A stretch of DNA of 53,966 bases, taken from the NCBI RefSeq assembly GCF_000186445.1, contig NZ_GL636070.1, positions 927,377-981,342 on the forward strand, in the 5' to 3' direction. Position numbers and translations under genes: made by a program. Source of the stretch: Streptococcus agalactiae ATCC 13813 (GTDB lineage Bacteria; Bacillota; Bacilli; Lactobacillales; Streptococcaceae). Shown here piece by piece: positions 35,229-44,683 of this stretch (positions within the stretch are counted from its first letter, which is position 1; every line of letters starts with the position of its first letter). The notes under the pieces are model-generated. The model was not told the origin of the DNA, searched no databases, and worked only from the letters and a program-made list of their open reading frames with translations.

Positions 35229-38200
35229 TTAGATAGCTAATTGGTCTGTTTTTGTCATGGTTTGAGGTTGGTAATAGACATTTTGATAGTCATTACCAAC
35301 TTTTTGTACTAGGTAAAGTCCCGCTTTACTCATTTTGAATTGATTGTTAATGAGACTCTCTTGATTATCGTGTTTGATAACAGCCCAAGTTTGACTGTTT
35401 TTATCATAGATAACCTGTTGTTTTGAACTATTTTCTAGTAATTCTACTTCTTTGCTGTTGGCTAATTTATCAAAACTTGTGCGATCGATGTTTGGAACCA
35501 TCATGTAACCATAGCTATCACCTTTGTTGTCATGCTTTTGGCTTATAGTGATAAAAGGATTGCTAACGATTGAGGTATTTTTAGAAGTACGATTAATGCT
35601 GTTCCAAGTACCTGTTTGCTCTTTGCGTTCAATATCAATAGTGCTATTTTTAAAGAAGATATAACCAATATTGCGACCAGGTTCTTTTGATTCTAAAAAG
35701 ACACTCTTTGTATCTGTAAATTGTTGAGAACTTGCTTGCTTTAAATCAACAGTTTTTCCATTGACGTATGTAGTATAAGGTGTTTTAGAATCGTCTTTTC
35801 GTTGATCAATTGTTGTAGAAACATTTCCAATGCCGTTAGTATTCTTGATGTTGTTACCTAAAAAGACAATCTTATCATTTAAGATAACCCAACCTTTTTG
35901 TGCTGTTAAGGTGCGATCCCAGTTAGTAAAGTCCATAGCGGCAAGAGCAAAGTGATCATTAAGTTTGACGGAACCAACAAAGTCAGATGCTCCTGTAACT
36001 TGACCGGTTTTTTCTTTAGCGTCTTTGCTATGTTTGCTCATGAAATCCTTAGTCGTATCTTCACGCTTAGCATCTTTTTCAGTTGTTCCAGCCATTTTAT
36101 AAGGATTGACGGTTGGCCAAAAATGATTACTATAATGAGATTGATCACTATTATAAAGATAGAACATACCATCTCCGGTATACCAACCACGTGTATTTTC
36201 ATCATTCATTCCTTCATAGTTGAGGGTACGTTTAGAATGTAATGAAAGCGCGAAACCAAAGTCTTTCTCGGCATTATAATAAGCTAAGCGGTCCATGCTA
36301 TTAAAGGTTGATAAATTACTTTTTAAAGGTTTAGTAGCGACTGTACTGTCATTAAACAGCTTATTCATGTTGGCAATATCGGAATACGATTTGAGGTTAT
36401 TGAAGACGTTGTAGAATTTATTTGAAGTGATAATCGTTTTAATAGTTGATTTGAGGTCTAAGTTTCGCTCTTCATTAGACATGTTAGCCAATCTGAGGAA
36501 ACCTCTGAGAACTTCAACTGCAGCCGCATGCGAAGAAGCAGCCTCTCTACTAATTGAGCGTCCACGACTCATATCCATTAACTCACCTTTTACAATTAAA
36601 GGTAAAAATGATTGATTAATCCATTTATAAACCATATCAAGTTCTTGATTAGAGATTTTATAGTCAGTTTCTTGAATGATAGGCAGCAATTGTGTCAAAC
36701 CATCTATCAGAACATTACCATAGGCGCCAGTATAAGCAACATTCGTATGGTCGATGTAAGAACCGTCAGCATAGAAGCCTTCAGCTTTAGTAGCAGTAGT
36801 AAAAAGATTTTTTAGAGAATGAGAAGTTTTTTCGATAATAGTATTGTCTTTACGAAGTAAACCTTCAATGATTTTAACGCGTCCCATATCTACTAGATTA
36901 CCACCAAGAGCTTTAAATGGATTGACAAGCGTTTTACGGAAATATTCTGCATCAGGAACAAAGTGTTCAATTGGGTCGGTATAAGTTTTTATTTCAGCGT
37001 CAGTGAAGTAGTTATTCATGAGAGCTAGGGTACCTGTAATTGAGCGAGGAACACCGATTTCAAAATCCCACCAATTGGCAGAGCCTTCTATATCTTTATT
37101 AACATTGTAGAAGTTTTGATGAAGCCAAGCCAGACTCTCTTTTACAGTACGAATAGCTTTTTCATTTTTGTAAATAGTAGAGTGTGGATTGGTGATTTGT
37201 TTAGCTAAATCTTCCAAACGACGATAAGTAGCGGTTAACTGTGCTGAATTATTGAGATTATCTAAATCTTTCCAAAGGAAAGTGCGATTAGAATCCAGTT
37301 TGATAGTTTTGATGTTTTTGGCGTTAGTTTCATCCAATTTCTGATTAATCTTTTGCATGTTCGAATCATTAGTATCGTAAACATGATTACCAATAGTCAC
37401 GTCGTTCCATTTGTCGAGGAGTTTTGTAAACTTATCTTCTGTTGAAGCTGTAACTGATAACGGTACTTCTTTAATTATTTTACCAGATTTATCAGATATT
37501 TTAACAGTTGTTGAACCAGTAGCGTTTGGATACAATATTCCACCAACAATTTTCCCGAGAGACGGATTGGTTAGAGTGTATTGGTAGTCAGCTTTATTAA
37601 AAACGTAATTTTTGTTTAAAGCCGTATTAACGCTTTCTTCAATTTGTGTTGTGACGGGTTGTGGATGCTCTGAGTCTTTAGGGCCTTTTGCTTTCATTGA
37701 TATATTATCAAAAGTAGCAGAACCAGTTCCTTTTTCATAATAAAGTTCAAGTGTCACCTCGGAGACATTTAACTTTGGGTTATATATCTTTGTTAAGGTA
37801 TGTTTGTTAGTAGTACCGCTGGTCATCTCAGAAAGCCAAAGTCGCGTATTGTTGTCTTTTTTCTCCATAATACGAAGGAAAGCTTGTCCAGCCTTGTTAC
37901 TTGTTTCAATATCAAACTTGACCTCATATTTTTTAGTGGGATCAATGTTCACTTTTTGTGTTACAGCACCTCTAAAGCCTTTGTCGCTGGATAGGCTTAC
38001 TTGGCCTTGTTCGGTACGTTGGATAATAGGTGATTTATCAGCAGTATTTTCTTTATCAATCCAAGCAGACCATTCCCTAGCGCTTGTATGTGACCAGCTT
38101 CCAGATACAGGGTTAGTTTGATTAAAATCTCCGTTTTTCACCAGCTCCTTATTTTGAGTTTGATTATCTACTACTTGTTTCATTGTGCTATGAGTGGCTG

Positions 38201-38447
38201 TTGCAGTTGCGGTTGAAGCTGTGGGGTTAGACAGATCTTGTTGTGTGGTTGTGGTGCTAGTCTCTTTGACAGTGGTACTTTCAGTCTGGAGAACTTCAAT
38301 ATTATTAGTTTGAGTATCTCTTATTTGGGACGTTGAGGTAGTTTTGGTAAGCTCTTCAGCTTTAGCTTGGTAACTATTGTTAACCAATATTGTTCCTAAA
38401 ATAAGGGCTGAATAAAGCATAATACGATGTTTCTTTTTGATTTCCAT
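35229..38447 (-). CDS. hylB: Secreted hyaluronate lyase (PL8)
   Basis: 1072 residues. The signal peptide ends near AKAEE (residue 31); a Thr/Ser-rich linker (to about 90) leads to a carbohydrate-binding-like module at about 100-255 ([17 protein letters not shown]). A small beta domain follows, then the PL8 alpha/alpha toroid and beta-sandwich lyase. The catalytic triad is N517 (GGNLVDMGR), H567 (SYIDHTN) and Y576 (TGAYGN). All three are exactly 88 residues later than the N429/H479/Y488 numbering known for the 984-residue group B enzyme, so the active site is intact. It cleaves hyaluronan to unsaturated disaccharides. There is no LPxTG, so it is released. AAGGAG precedes the ATG, and two operator-like elements lie at the promoter. 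Confidence 0.96.
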   Translation of the reverse strand: MEIKKKHRIMLYSALILGTILVNNSYQAKAEELTKTTSTSQIRDTQTNNIEVLQTESTTVKETSTTTTQQDLSNPTASTATATATHSTMKQVVDNQTQNKELVKNGDFNQTNPVSGSWSHTSAREWSAWIDKENTADKSPIIQRTEQGQVSLSSDKGFRGAVTQKVNIDPTKKYEVKFDIETSNKAGQAFLRIMEKKDNNTRLWLSEMTSGTTNKHTLTKIYNPKLNVSEVTLELYYEKGTGSATFDNISMKAKGPKDSEHPQPVTTQIEESVNTALNKNYVFNKADYQYTLTNPSLGKIVGGILYPNATGSTTVKISDKSGKIIKEVPLSVTASTEDKFTKLLDKWNDVTIGNHVYDTNDSNMQKINQKLDETNAKNIKTIKLDSNRTFLWKDLDNLNNSAQLTATYRRLEDLAKQITNPHSTIYKNEKAIRTVKESLAWLHQNFYNVNKDIEGSANWWDFEIGVPRSITGTLALMNNYFTDAEIKTYTDPIEHFVPDAEYFRKTLVNPFKALGGNLVDMGRVKIIEGLLRKDNTIIEKTSHSLKNLFTTATKAEGFYADGSYIDHTNVAYTGAYGNVLIDGLTQLLPIIQETDYKISNQELDMVYKWINQSFLPLIVKGELMDMSRGRSISREAASSHAAAVEVLRGFLRLANMSNEERNLDLKSTIKTIITSNKFYNVFNNLKSYSDIANMNKLFNDSTVATKPLKSNLSTFNSMDRLAYYNAEKDFGFALSLHSKRTLNYEGMNDENTRGWYTGDGMFYLYNSDQSHYSNHFWPTVNPYKMAGTTEKDAKREDTTKDFMSKHSKDAKEKTGQVTGASDFVGSVKLNDHFALAAMDFTNWDRTLTAQKGWVILNDKIVFLGNNIKNTNGIGNVSTTIDQRKDDSKTPYTTYVNGKTVDLKQASSQQFTDTKSVFLESKEPGRNIGYIFFKNSTIDIERKEQTGTWNSINRTSKNTSIVSNPFITISQKHDNKGDSYGYMMVPNIDRTSFDKLANSKEVELLENSSKQQVIYDKNSQTWAVIKHDNQESLINNQFKMSKAGLYLVQKVGNDYQNVYYQPQTMTKTDQLAI

Positions 38448-38473
38448 TTTTACTCCTTAGGGTTTAAAATTGT

Positions 38474-38483
38474 AAACCGGTTT
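38474..38483. promoter_or_regulatory. AAACCGGTTT operator at the hylB transcription start
   Basis: A perfect palindrome identical to that at 9538. Measured from the hylB -10 it spans about +1 to +10, a classic repressor position. LacI-family regulators of hyaluronate lyase loci (RegR-type) are a plausible binder, though the regulator is not in this window. Confidence 0.6.
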
Positions 38484-38489
38484 TTCCTA

Positions 38490-38531
38490 ATTATAGCATG
38501 CTTTAAAGGTTTATGATAAAGAACCTTTAAA
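38490..38531 (-). promoter_or_regulatory. hylB promoter with upstream inverted repeat
   Basis: On the minus strand TGCTATAAT is an extended -10 (TATAAT complement at 38490-38495). A second inverted repeat, TTTAAAGGTT (38502-38511) and AACCTTTAAA (38522-38531) with a 10-base spacer, covers the -35 region and may bind another regulator. Confidence 0.65.
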
Positions 38532-38663
38532 ATGTCATCAAAGTGAAAAGTAAATAACTGGTAAACAAAATAATTTGTTTAATCATTTGTGTGCTACTTT
38601 GATAGTAAATTGCCTAAATAAAGGTTATTTTTTGTTATAATATGAGAATGAGAGGAGTTTGAA

Positions 38664-39146
38664 ATGACTAAATTAGCAACAATTTGTTACATTGACAATG
38701 GCAAGGAATTACTTCTATTGCACCGCAACAAAAAAGAGAATGATGTTCATGAGGGAAAGTGGATCTCGGTAGGCGGTAAACTGGAGGCAGGTGAAACTCC
38801 GGATGAATGTGCTAAGCGTGAAATTCTAGAAGAAACCCATTTAACAGTAAAAAAAATGGATTTTAAAGGAGTCATCACTTTTCCTGAATTTACGCCAGGT
38901 CATGATTGGTATACCTATGTCTTTAAAGTAACAGATTATGAAGGAGAGTTAATTTCAGATGATGAATCACGAGAAGGAACCTTAGAATGGGTACCATATG
39001 ATCAAGTTCTCTCTAAGCCAACGTGGCAAGGAGATTACGAAATTTTTAAATGGATTTTAGAAGATGTTCCTTTCTTTTCTGCTAAGTTTGTTTATGATGA
39101 ACACCAAAATTTAATTGAAAAGACGGTTAATTTTTATGAAAAATAG
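38664..39146 (+). CDS. mutX: Nudix hydrolase, MutX-type 8-oxo-dGTP diphosphatase
   Basis: 160 residues. The Nudix box reads GGKLEAGETPDECAKREILEETHL: all metal-binding glutamates are present, with His in place of the usual Gly after EET. WISVGGKLEAGE and the length match streptococcal MutX, which removes 8-oxo-dGTP from the nucleotide pool to avoid mutations. AGAGGAG precedes the start; TGTTATAAT (38633-38641) is its promoter. The next Nudix gene overlaps its end by 11 bases. Confidence 0.85.
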   Translation: MTKLATICYIDNGKELLLLHRNKKENDVHEGKWISVGGKLEAGETPDECAKREILEETHLTVKKMDFKGVITFPEFTPGHDWYTYVFKVTDYEGELISDDESREGTLEWVPYDQVLSKPTWQGDYEIFKWILEDVPFFSAKFVYDEHQNLIEKTVNFYEK

Positions 39147-39597
39147 AGATTTTAGGGTTAGAGACCAGCTCGAAACATTCGGAGTCAGAGTTTCTGCTTT
39201 AATCATGGAAAATCAAAAACTGTTATTAATATATGCTCCTCATCTCGATAAATACTATTTGCCAGGTGGGGCGCTTCAAGTTGGAGAAGATAGCAATAAG
39301 GCTGTTGCGAGAGAAGTACTTGAGGAAATAGGTCTTCACAGCCAAGTTGGTGATTTAGCCTATATTGTTGAGAATCAGTTTAATATTAAGAGACATCATT
39401 ATCACTCAGTTGAATTTTTATATTTTGTTAATCTCTTGGGTCAGGCGCCAGAATCTATCAAAGAAGGAACGCATAAGCGACATTTTGTATGGCTTCCAAT
39501 AAAAGAATTAACAAAAATTGATTGTAATCCTAATTTTTTAGCACAGGATTTGATAGAATGGCCAGGTCATGTTGTGCATAAAATCGTTCAAAATTAA
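39136..39597 (+). CDS. Nudix hydrolase (second, different subfamily)
   Basis: 153 residues from the ATG at 39136. The Nudix box GGALQVGEDSNKAVAREVLEEIGL is perfect. VRVSALIMENQKLLLIYAP and YYLPGG place it in the general ADP-ribose/NTP pyrophosphatase group; the substrate cannot be read. It starts inside the end of mutX (11-base overlap) with a weak ribosome site, suggesting coupled translation. Two adjacent Nudix enzymes from different subfamilies point to a small nucleotide-pool-cleaning unit. Confidence 0.85.
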   Translation: MKNRDFRVRDQLETFGVRVSALIMENQKLLLIYAPHLDKYYLPGGALQVGEDSNKAVAREVLEEIGLHSQVGDLAYIVENQFNIKRHHYHSVEFLYFVNLLGQAPESIKEGTHKRHFVWLPIKELTKIDCNPNFLAQDLIEWPGHVVHKIVQN

Positions 39598-39636
39598 CTT
39601 TTTACACTCTTGTTTTGAGTTTAATTTAATTTAACG

Positions 39637-39645
39637 TGTTATAAT
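39637..39645 (+). promoter_or_regulatory. Extended -10 promoter of the AI-2E-type transporter
   Basis: TGTTATAAT, 44 bases before the ATG. Confidence 0.55.
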
Positions 39646-39688
39646 AAATGAGAATTAAAATTAGAATTCATCTTGAAAGGATATGTGA

Positions 39689-40879
39689 ATGAATCGACCA
39701 TCAGAAAAAGAATTTAAAAATAGTTTGTTTTTTAAATGGATCTTAAATAATCAAGCAGTTATTGCTCTCATGATTACCTTTTTGGTATTTTTAACGATTT
39801 TTATTTTTACCAAAATCTCTTTTATGTTTAAACCTGTGTTTGATTTTCTTGCTGTGCTGATATTGCCGCTTGTAATTTCTGGCTTGCTTTATTACCTATT
39901 AAAACCTATGGTTACATTTTTAGAGAAGCGGGGAATTAAGCGTGTAACAGCGATATTAGCAGTTTTTACTATTATAATCCTTCTGTTAATTTGGGCAATG
40001 TCTAGTTTTATTCCCATGATGAGTAATCAATTACGCCATTTTATGGAAGATCTCCCTTCATATGTGAATAAAGTGCAAATGGAAACAAGTTCGTTTATAG
40101 ATCACAACCCTTGGTTAAAATCTTATAAAGGGGAAATATCGAGCATATTATCTAATATCAGTAGCCAAGCAGTCTCTTATGCTGAAAAATTTTCAAAGAA
40201 TGTTTTAGATTGGGCAGGAAATTTAGCTAGTACAGTTGCACGTGTGACAGTAGCAACAATTATGGCTCCCTTTATTTTGTTTTATCTTTTAAGAGATAGC
40301 CGCAAAATGAAGAATGGTTTCTTAATGGTTTTACCAACCAAACTACGCCAACCAACTGATCGTATTTTGCGAGAAATGAATAGTCAAATGTCAGGGTATG
40401 TGCAAGGACAAATCATTGTTGCTATTACTGTTGGTGTTATTTTTTCAATAATGTATAGTATTATAGGCCTTAGATATGGCGTGACATTAGGGATTATTGC
40501 CGGTGTGTTAAATATGGTTCCCTATTTGGGAAGTTTTGTTGCCCAAATTCCAGTGTTTATCTTAGCGCTTGTCGCAGGACCTGTTATGGTTGTTAAAGTT
40601 GCGATTGTTTTTGTTATTGAGCAAACTCTAGAGGGACGCTTTGTCTCACCCTTGGTTTTAGGTAATAAACTTAGCATTCATCCAATTACAATTATGTTTA
40701 TTTTATTAACCTCTGGAGCGATGTTTGGTGTTTGGGGAGTATTCCTCAGTATTCCGATTTATGCATCTATCAAAGTTGTTGTTAAAGAATTGTTTGATTG
40801 GTACAAAGCTGTCAGTGGGCTATATACAGTAGATGTTGTTACTGAAGAAAGAAGTGAAGAAGTTAAAAATGTTGAATAG
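39689..40879 (+). CDS. AI-2E family transporter (permease of unknown substrate)
   Basis: 396 residues. Two hydrophobic segments at the N-terminus (about 20-70), another near 90-110, a polar region at 115-175, then five or more segments to 360. GYVQGQIIVAITVGVIFSIMYSIIGLRYGVTLGIIAGVLNMVPYLG is the family signature. Members have been linked to autoinducer-2 or sodium/proton transport; the name is historical. The downstream TPR gene overlaps its end by 11 bases. Confidence 0.88.
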   Translation: MNRPSEKEFKNSLFFKWILNNQAVIALMITFLVFLTIFIFTKISFMFKPVFDFLAVLILPLVISGLLYYLLKPMVTFLEKRGIKRVTAILAVFTIIILLLIWAMSSFIPMMSNQLRHFMEDLPSYVNKVQMETSSFIDHNPWLKSYKGEISSILSNISSQAVSYAEKFSKNVLDWAGNLASTVARVTVATIMAPFILFYLLRDSRKMKNGFLMVLPTKLRQPTDRILREMNSQMSGYVQGQIIVAITVGVIFSIMYSIIGLRYGVTLGIIAGVLNMVPYLGSFVAQIPVFILALVAGPVMVVKVAIVFVIEQTLEGRFVSPLVLGNKLSIHPITIMFILLTSGAMFGVWGVFLSIPIYASIKVVVKELFDWYKAVSGLYTVDVVTEERSEEVKNVE

Positions 40880-42095
40880 TGAAAAAATGATTGTTTCTAT
40901 CCAAAATCAGGATTTAGAACATGCTAACAAGTATTTCGAAAAAGCGTTGAAAAATGATCCTGAGGAAGTCTTATTGGAACTAGGAGCTTATTTGGAGAGT
41001 ATTGGTTTTTTACCCCAAGCAAAACGTCTCTATGATCAAATCCGACCAAATTATCCAGAAGTTGCTATCAATTTAGCTCAAATTGTTGCCGAAGATGGAG
41101 ATATTGAACAAGCATTCTTATACTTAGATTATATCTCAGAAGATAGTCAAGAGTACGTTTCAGCCCTCCTTGTTATGGCTGACTTATATGATATGGAAGG
41201 CTTGACTGATGTTGCGCGTGAAAAGCTTTTGCTAGCCAGCAAACTTAGCGATGACTCATTGGTTACGTTTGGTTTAGCTGAAATGAACCTTAGTTTGGAA
41301 CATTATCAAGAAGCGATAGAAGGGTACGCCTCACTTGACAATCGAGAAATCTTAGAAACGACTGGAGTTTCAACTTATCAGCGTATTGGTAAATCCTATG
41401 CTATTATGGGGAAATTTGATGCAGCTATCGAATTTTTAGAAAAAGCCGTTGACATTGAGTATGATGATTTAACAGTTTTTGAGTTAGCAACAATCCTTTA
41501 TGATCAAGAAGAATATCAAAAAGCTAACCTTTATTTTAAACAGTTGGATACTATTAATCCAGACTTTGATGGCTATGAATATATCTATGGTTTATCTCTT
41601 CGTGAGGAGCATAAATCTGAAGAAGCTTTACGTCTAGTTCAGCAAGGTCTTCGTAAAAATAGTTTTGATGGTCAACTTCTCTTACTAGCTTCACAATTAT
41701 CGTATGAATTACATGATGTTCCTTCGTCGGAGTCTTATTTGAAACAAGCTGAAAAAGTTTCTGAAAACCAAGATGAAATTGTTATGAGATTGTCAAATTT
41801 GTATCTTGAAGAAGAGCGGTTTGAGGAAGTCTTGGAATTAGACAATGATGATTTAGAAAATATCCTTGCAAAATGGAATATCGCTAAAGCACACAAGGCT
41901 TTAGAAATGGATGATAGTGTAGACTATTATCAACCTTTGTATAATGATTTAAAAGATAATCCAGAATTTTTACAAGATTATGCTTACATTTTGAGAGAAT
42001 TTGGTTACCTTGATAAGGCACAAGAAGTAGGAAAGGCTTATTTAAAATTAGTTCCAGACGATATAGAGATGTCAGAATGGGTGAATAACATTTAA
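40869..42095 (+). CDS. TPR-repeat protein
   Basis: 408 residues made almost wholly of tetratricopeptide-like helical pairs from about residue 15 to the end, for example LEHANKYFEKALKNDPEE, YQRIGKSYAIMGKFDAAIEFLEKAVDIE and YEYIYGLSLREEHKSEEALRLVQQGL. Such repeats bind protein partners. No enzymatic domain or signal is present, so it is cytoplasmic. It overlaps the transporter gene by 11 bases, so translation is coupled. The partner is unknown. Confidence 0.85.
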   Translation: MLNSEKMIVSIQNQDLEHANKYFEKALKNDPEEVLLELGAYLESIGFLPQAKRLYDQIRPNYPEVAINLAQIVAEDGDIEQAFLYLDYISEDSQEYVSALLVMADLYDMEGLTDVAREKLLLASKLSDDSLVTFGLAEMNLSLEHYQEAIEGYASLDNREILETTGVSTYQRIGKSYAIMGKFDAAIEFLEKAVDIEYDDLTVFELATILYDQEEYQKANLYFKQLDTINPDFDGYEYIYGLSLREEHKSEEALRLVQQGLRKNSFDGQLLLLASQLSYELHDVPSSESYLKQAEKVSENQDEIVMRLSNLYLEEERFEEVLELDNDDLENILAKWNIAKAHKALEMDDSVDYYQPLYNDLKDNPEFLQDYAYILREFGYLDKAQEVGKAYLKLVPDDIEMSEWVNNI

Positions 42096-42127
42096 ATAGG
42101 AAAACACTTACAGAAAAAAATAAAAAA

Positions 42128-42190
42128 TTCACAAGTAATTTTTCACAATCTGATGTAAAAACTGTGATATAATTGAACTATTCTTGTGAA
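42128..42190 (+). promoter_or_regulatory. alsS promoter with TTCACAA/TTGTGAA half-sites
   Basis: TGATATAAT (42165-42173) is an extended -10. TTCACAAG (42128-42135) and its reverse complement CTTGTGAA (42183-42190) bracket it, and another TTCACAA lies at 42142-42148. The half-sites resemble those of the redox regulator Rex (TTGTGAA-N4-TTCACAA), but not in its spacing. Confidence 0.4.
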
Positions 42191-42204
42191 AAGAGGGAGA
42201 TAAA

Positions 42205-43887
42205 ATGACAGAATCACATAATCAATATGGGGCTGACTTAATTGTCGATAGCCTAATTAATCATGATGTCAAATATGTTTTTGGTATCCCAGGAGCTAAG
42301 ATTGACCGCGTATTTGACACTCTAGAAGATAAAGGTCCAGAGTTAATTGTTGCTCGTCATGAGCAGAACGCGACTTTTATGGCTCAGGCTGTCGGGCGTA
42401 TTACGGGAGAACCAGGAGTTGTTATTGCAACTAGTGGACCTGGGATCTCGAACTTGGCAACAGGGTTAGTTACTGCGACAGATGAAGGTGATGCTGTTCT
42501 TGCAATTGGTGGACAGGTTAAGCGAGGAGATTTATTGAAACGTGCTCATCAATCAATGAATAACGTTGCTATGCTGGAACCTATTACAAAATATTCTGCT
42601 GAGGTTCATGACCCTAATACTTTGTCAGAAACTGTTGCAAACGCCTATCGTCTTGCTAAATCTGGTAAACCAGGAGCAAGTTTTATCTCTATTCCTCAAG
42701 ACGTTACAGACAGTCCAGTCTCAGTAAAAGCAATCAAACCTCTTAGTGCACCTAAATTGGGTTCGGCATCTGTTTTAGATATTAATTATTTAGCGCAAGC
42801 TATTAACAATGCTGTTTTACCGGTACTGTTATTAGGAAATGGCGCATCTTCAGAGGGAGTAACTGCTGCCGTACGTCGACTTCTTGATGCTGTTAAACTA
42901 CCAGTAGTAGAAACTTTCCAAGGTGCGGGTATTGTGTCACGTGAGCTCGAGGATGAAACATTCTTTGGTCGTGTAGGCCTCTTCCGTAATCAACCTGGAG
43001 ATATGCTTTTGAAGCGTGCAGACCTAGTTATTGCTATCGGGTATGACCCTATTGAATATGAGGCGCGTAACTGGAATGCTGAAATTTCTGCTCGTATTAT
43101 TGTTATTGATGTTGAACAAGCAGAAATTGATACGTATTTCCAACCCGAGCGAGAACTGATTGGAGACATGGCACATACACTTGATTTACTTTTACCAGCT
43201 ATTAAAGGATATGAATTGCCTGAAGGTTCAAAAGAGTATTTGAAAGGTCTTCGTAATAACATTGAAAACGTTAGCGATGTTAAATTTGATCGTGACTCAG
43301 CTCATGGACTTGTCCATCCTCTTGATCTCATTGATGTACTCCAAGAAAATACCACCGATGACATGACTGTTACAGTTGATGTGGGAAGCCATTATATTTG
43401 GATGGCTCGCTACTTTAAATCATATGAAGCGCGTCACTTGCTCTTCTCAAACGGAATGCAAACATTAGGAGTTGCTCTACCTTGGGCAATTTCTGCGGCT
43501 CTTTTGCGTCCCAACACAAAAGTTATTTCAGTTTCTGGTGATGGTGGCTTCTTATTCTCAGCTCAAGAGTTAGAAACTGCAGTTCGTCTTCATCTACCAA
43601 TTGTTCACATTATTTGGAACGATGGAAAATATAACATGGTTGAATTCCAAGAAGAAATGAAGTATGGGCGTTCTTCAGGTGTTGACTTTGGACCAGTTGA
43701 TTTTGTAAAATACGCTGAAAGTTTCGGTGCTAAAGGTTACCGTGTAGACAGCAAAGACAGTTTTGAAGAAACACTCAAACAAGCTCTAATTGATGCTGAA
43801 AATGGACCAGTGTTGATTGATGTGCCTATTGACTATAAAGATAACGTGACACTAGGTGAAACAATCTTACCTGACGAGTTCTACTAA
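42205..43887 (+). CDS. alsS: Catabolic acetolactate synthase AlsS
   Basis: 560 residues, ThDP-dependent. [13 protein letters not shown], the ThDP-activating Glu in [30 protein letters not shown], and the ThDP/Mg motif [35 protein letters not shown] are present. It joins two pyruvates into acetolactate at neutral-to-acid pH. Lack of a nearby regulatory subunit and pairing with the decarboxylase gene indicate the catabolic (acetoin) rather than biosynthetic role. GAGGGAG precedes the ATG. alsD starts 14 bases after its stop. Confidence 0.95.
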   Translation: MTESHNQYGADLIVDSLINHDVKYVFGIPGAKIDRVFDTLEDKGPELIVARHEQNATFMAQAVGRITGEPGVVIATSGPGISNLATGLVTATDEGDAVLAIGGQVKRGDLLKRAHQSMNNVAMLEPITKYSAEVHDPNTLSETVANAYRLAKSGKPGASFISIPQDVTDSPVSVKAIKPLSAPKLGSASVLDINYLAQAINNAVLPVLLLGNGASSEGVTAAVRRLLDAVKLPVVETFQGAGIVSRELEDETFFGRVGLFRNQPGDMLLKRADLVIAIGYDPIEYEARNWNAEISARIIVIDVEQAEIDTYFQPERELIGDMAHTLDLLLPAIKGYELPEGSKEYLKGLRNNIENVSDVKFDRDSAHGLVHPLDLIDVLQENTTDDMTVTVDVGSHYIWMARYFKSYEARHLLFSNGMQTLGVALPWAISAALLRPNTKVISVSGDGGFLFSAQELETAVRLHLPIVHIIWNDGKYNMVEFQEEMKYGRSSGVDFGPVDFVKYAESFGAKGYRVDSKDSFEETLKQALIDAENGPVLIDVPIDYKDNVTLGETILPDEFY

Positions 43888-43900
43888 GACGAGGTCTAAT

Positions 43901-44620
43901 ATGTCAGAAACAGTTAAATTATTTCAATACAGTACCTTGAGTTCACTGATGGCAGGATTGTATAAAGGCAGTCTAACTATCGGAGAATTATTAACTCACG
44001 GTGACTTAGGAATCGGTACTGTTCATATGATTGATGGTGAATTGATTGTATTGGATGGGAAAGCTTATCAAGCTATTGGTACAGATGGTAAAGCAGAGAT
44101 TATCCAATTATCAGATGATGTGACAGTACCCTATGCAGCGGTTTTACCACACCATATCCAAAAACAATTTGATATCAATGCTGAGATAGATAATAAGGAT
44201 TTGGAAGAGATGATTCTAAAAAACTTTGAAGGTCAAAATCTCTTTAAGTCTTTAAAAATCAAAGGAACGTTTTCAAGAATGCACGTTCGTATGATTCCAA
44301 AATCTCCACAACATAAACGTTTTGCAGATATTGCATCTAATCAGCCAGAATTTACCAGAGAGAATGTATCTGGTACGTTGGTTGGGATTTGGACGCCGGA
44401 GTTATTTCATGGTGTGGGGGTAAAAGGGTTCCATGTCCACTTTATTTCAGACGATTTAACTTTCGGTGGGCATGTTATGGATTACTCGCTCACACAAGGA
44501 AAAGTTGAAATTGGGAAGGTTGACCAACTTGACCAATGTTTCCCAACTCAAGATCAAGAATTTTTGAAAGCTAACTTTGACCTACAAAAGCTTAGAGAAG
44601 ATATTGATTTAAGTGAATAA
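43901..44620 (+). CDS. alsD: Acetolactate decarboxylase
   Basis: 239 residues of the BudA/AlsD family. TLSSLMAGLYKGSLTIGELLTHGDLGIGT at the N-terminus and GFHVHFISDDLTFGGHVMDYSL, which carries the zinc-binding histidines (HVH and the later H), are diagnostic. It turns acetolactate into acetoin, consuming protons and diverting pyruvate from acid. GAGG seven bases before the ATG at 43901 decides the start. It is the second gene of the alsS-alsD operon, ended by the hairpin at 44648-44683. Confidence 0.94.
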   Translation: MSETVKLFQYSTLSSLMAGLYKGSLTIGELLTHGDLGIGTVHMIDGELIVLDGKAYQAIGTDGKAEIIQLSDDVTVPYAAVLPHHIQKQFDINAEIDNKDLEEMILKNFEGQNLFKSLKIKGTFSRMHVRMIPKSPQHKRFADIASNQPEFTRENVSGTLVGIWTPELFHGVGVKGFHVHFISDDLTFGGHVMDYSLTQGKVEIGKVDQLDQCFPTQDQEFLKANFDLQKLREDIDLSE

Positions 44621-44647
44621 GAATACCTATAAATAATTAATAACACT

Positions 44648-44683
44648 AAAAATAGACAGGGATATGTCCCAGTCTATTTTTTT
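44648..44683. terminator. Bidirectional terminator between alsD and rqcH
   Basis: AAATAGAC-a-GGGA, a TATG loop, then TCCC-a-GTCTATTT, with flanking A and T runs. The right arm covers the rqcH stop codon (44674-44676). Confidence 0.85.

Noticed and set aside
37804..38121. 105-residue plus-strand frame opposite the hylB N-terminal region
   Set aside because: It is antisense of an intact conserved gene, with no ribosome site or promoter.
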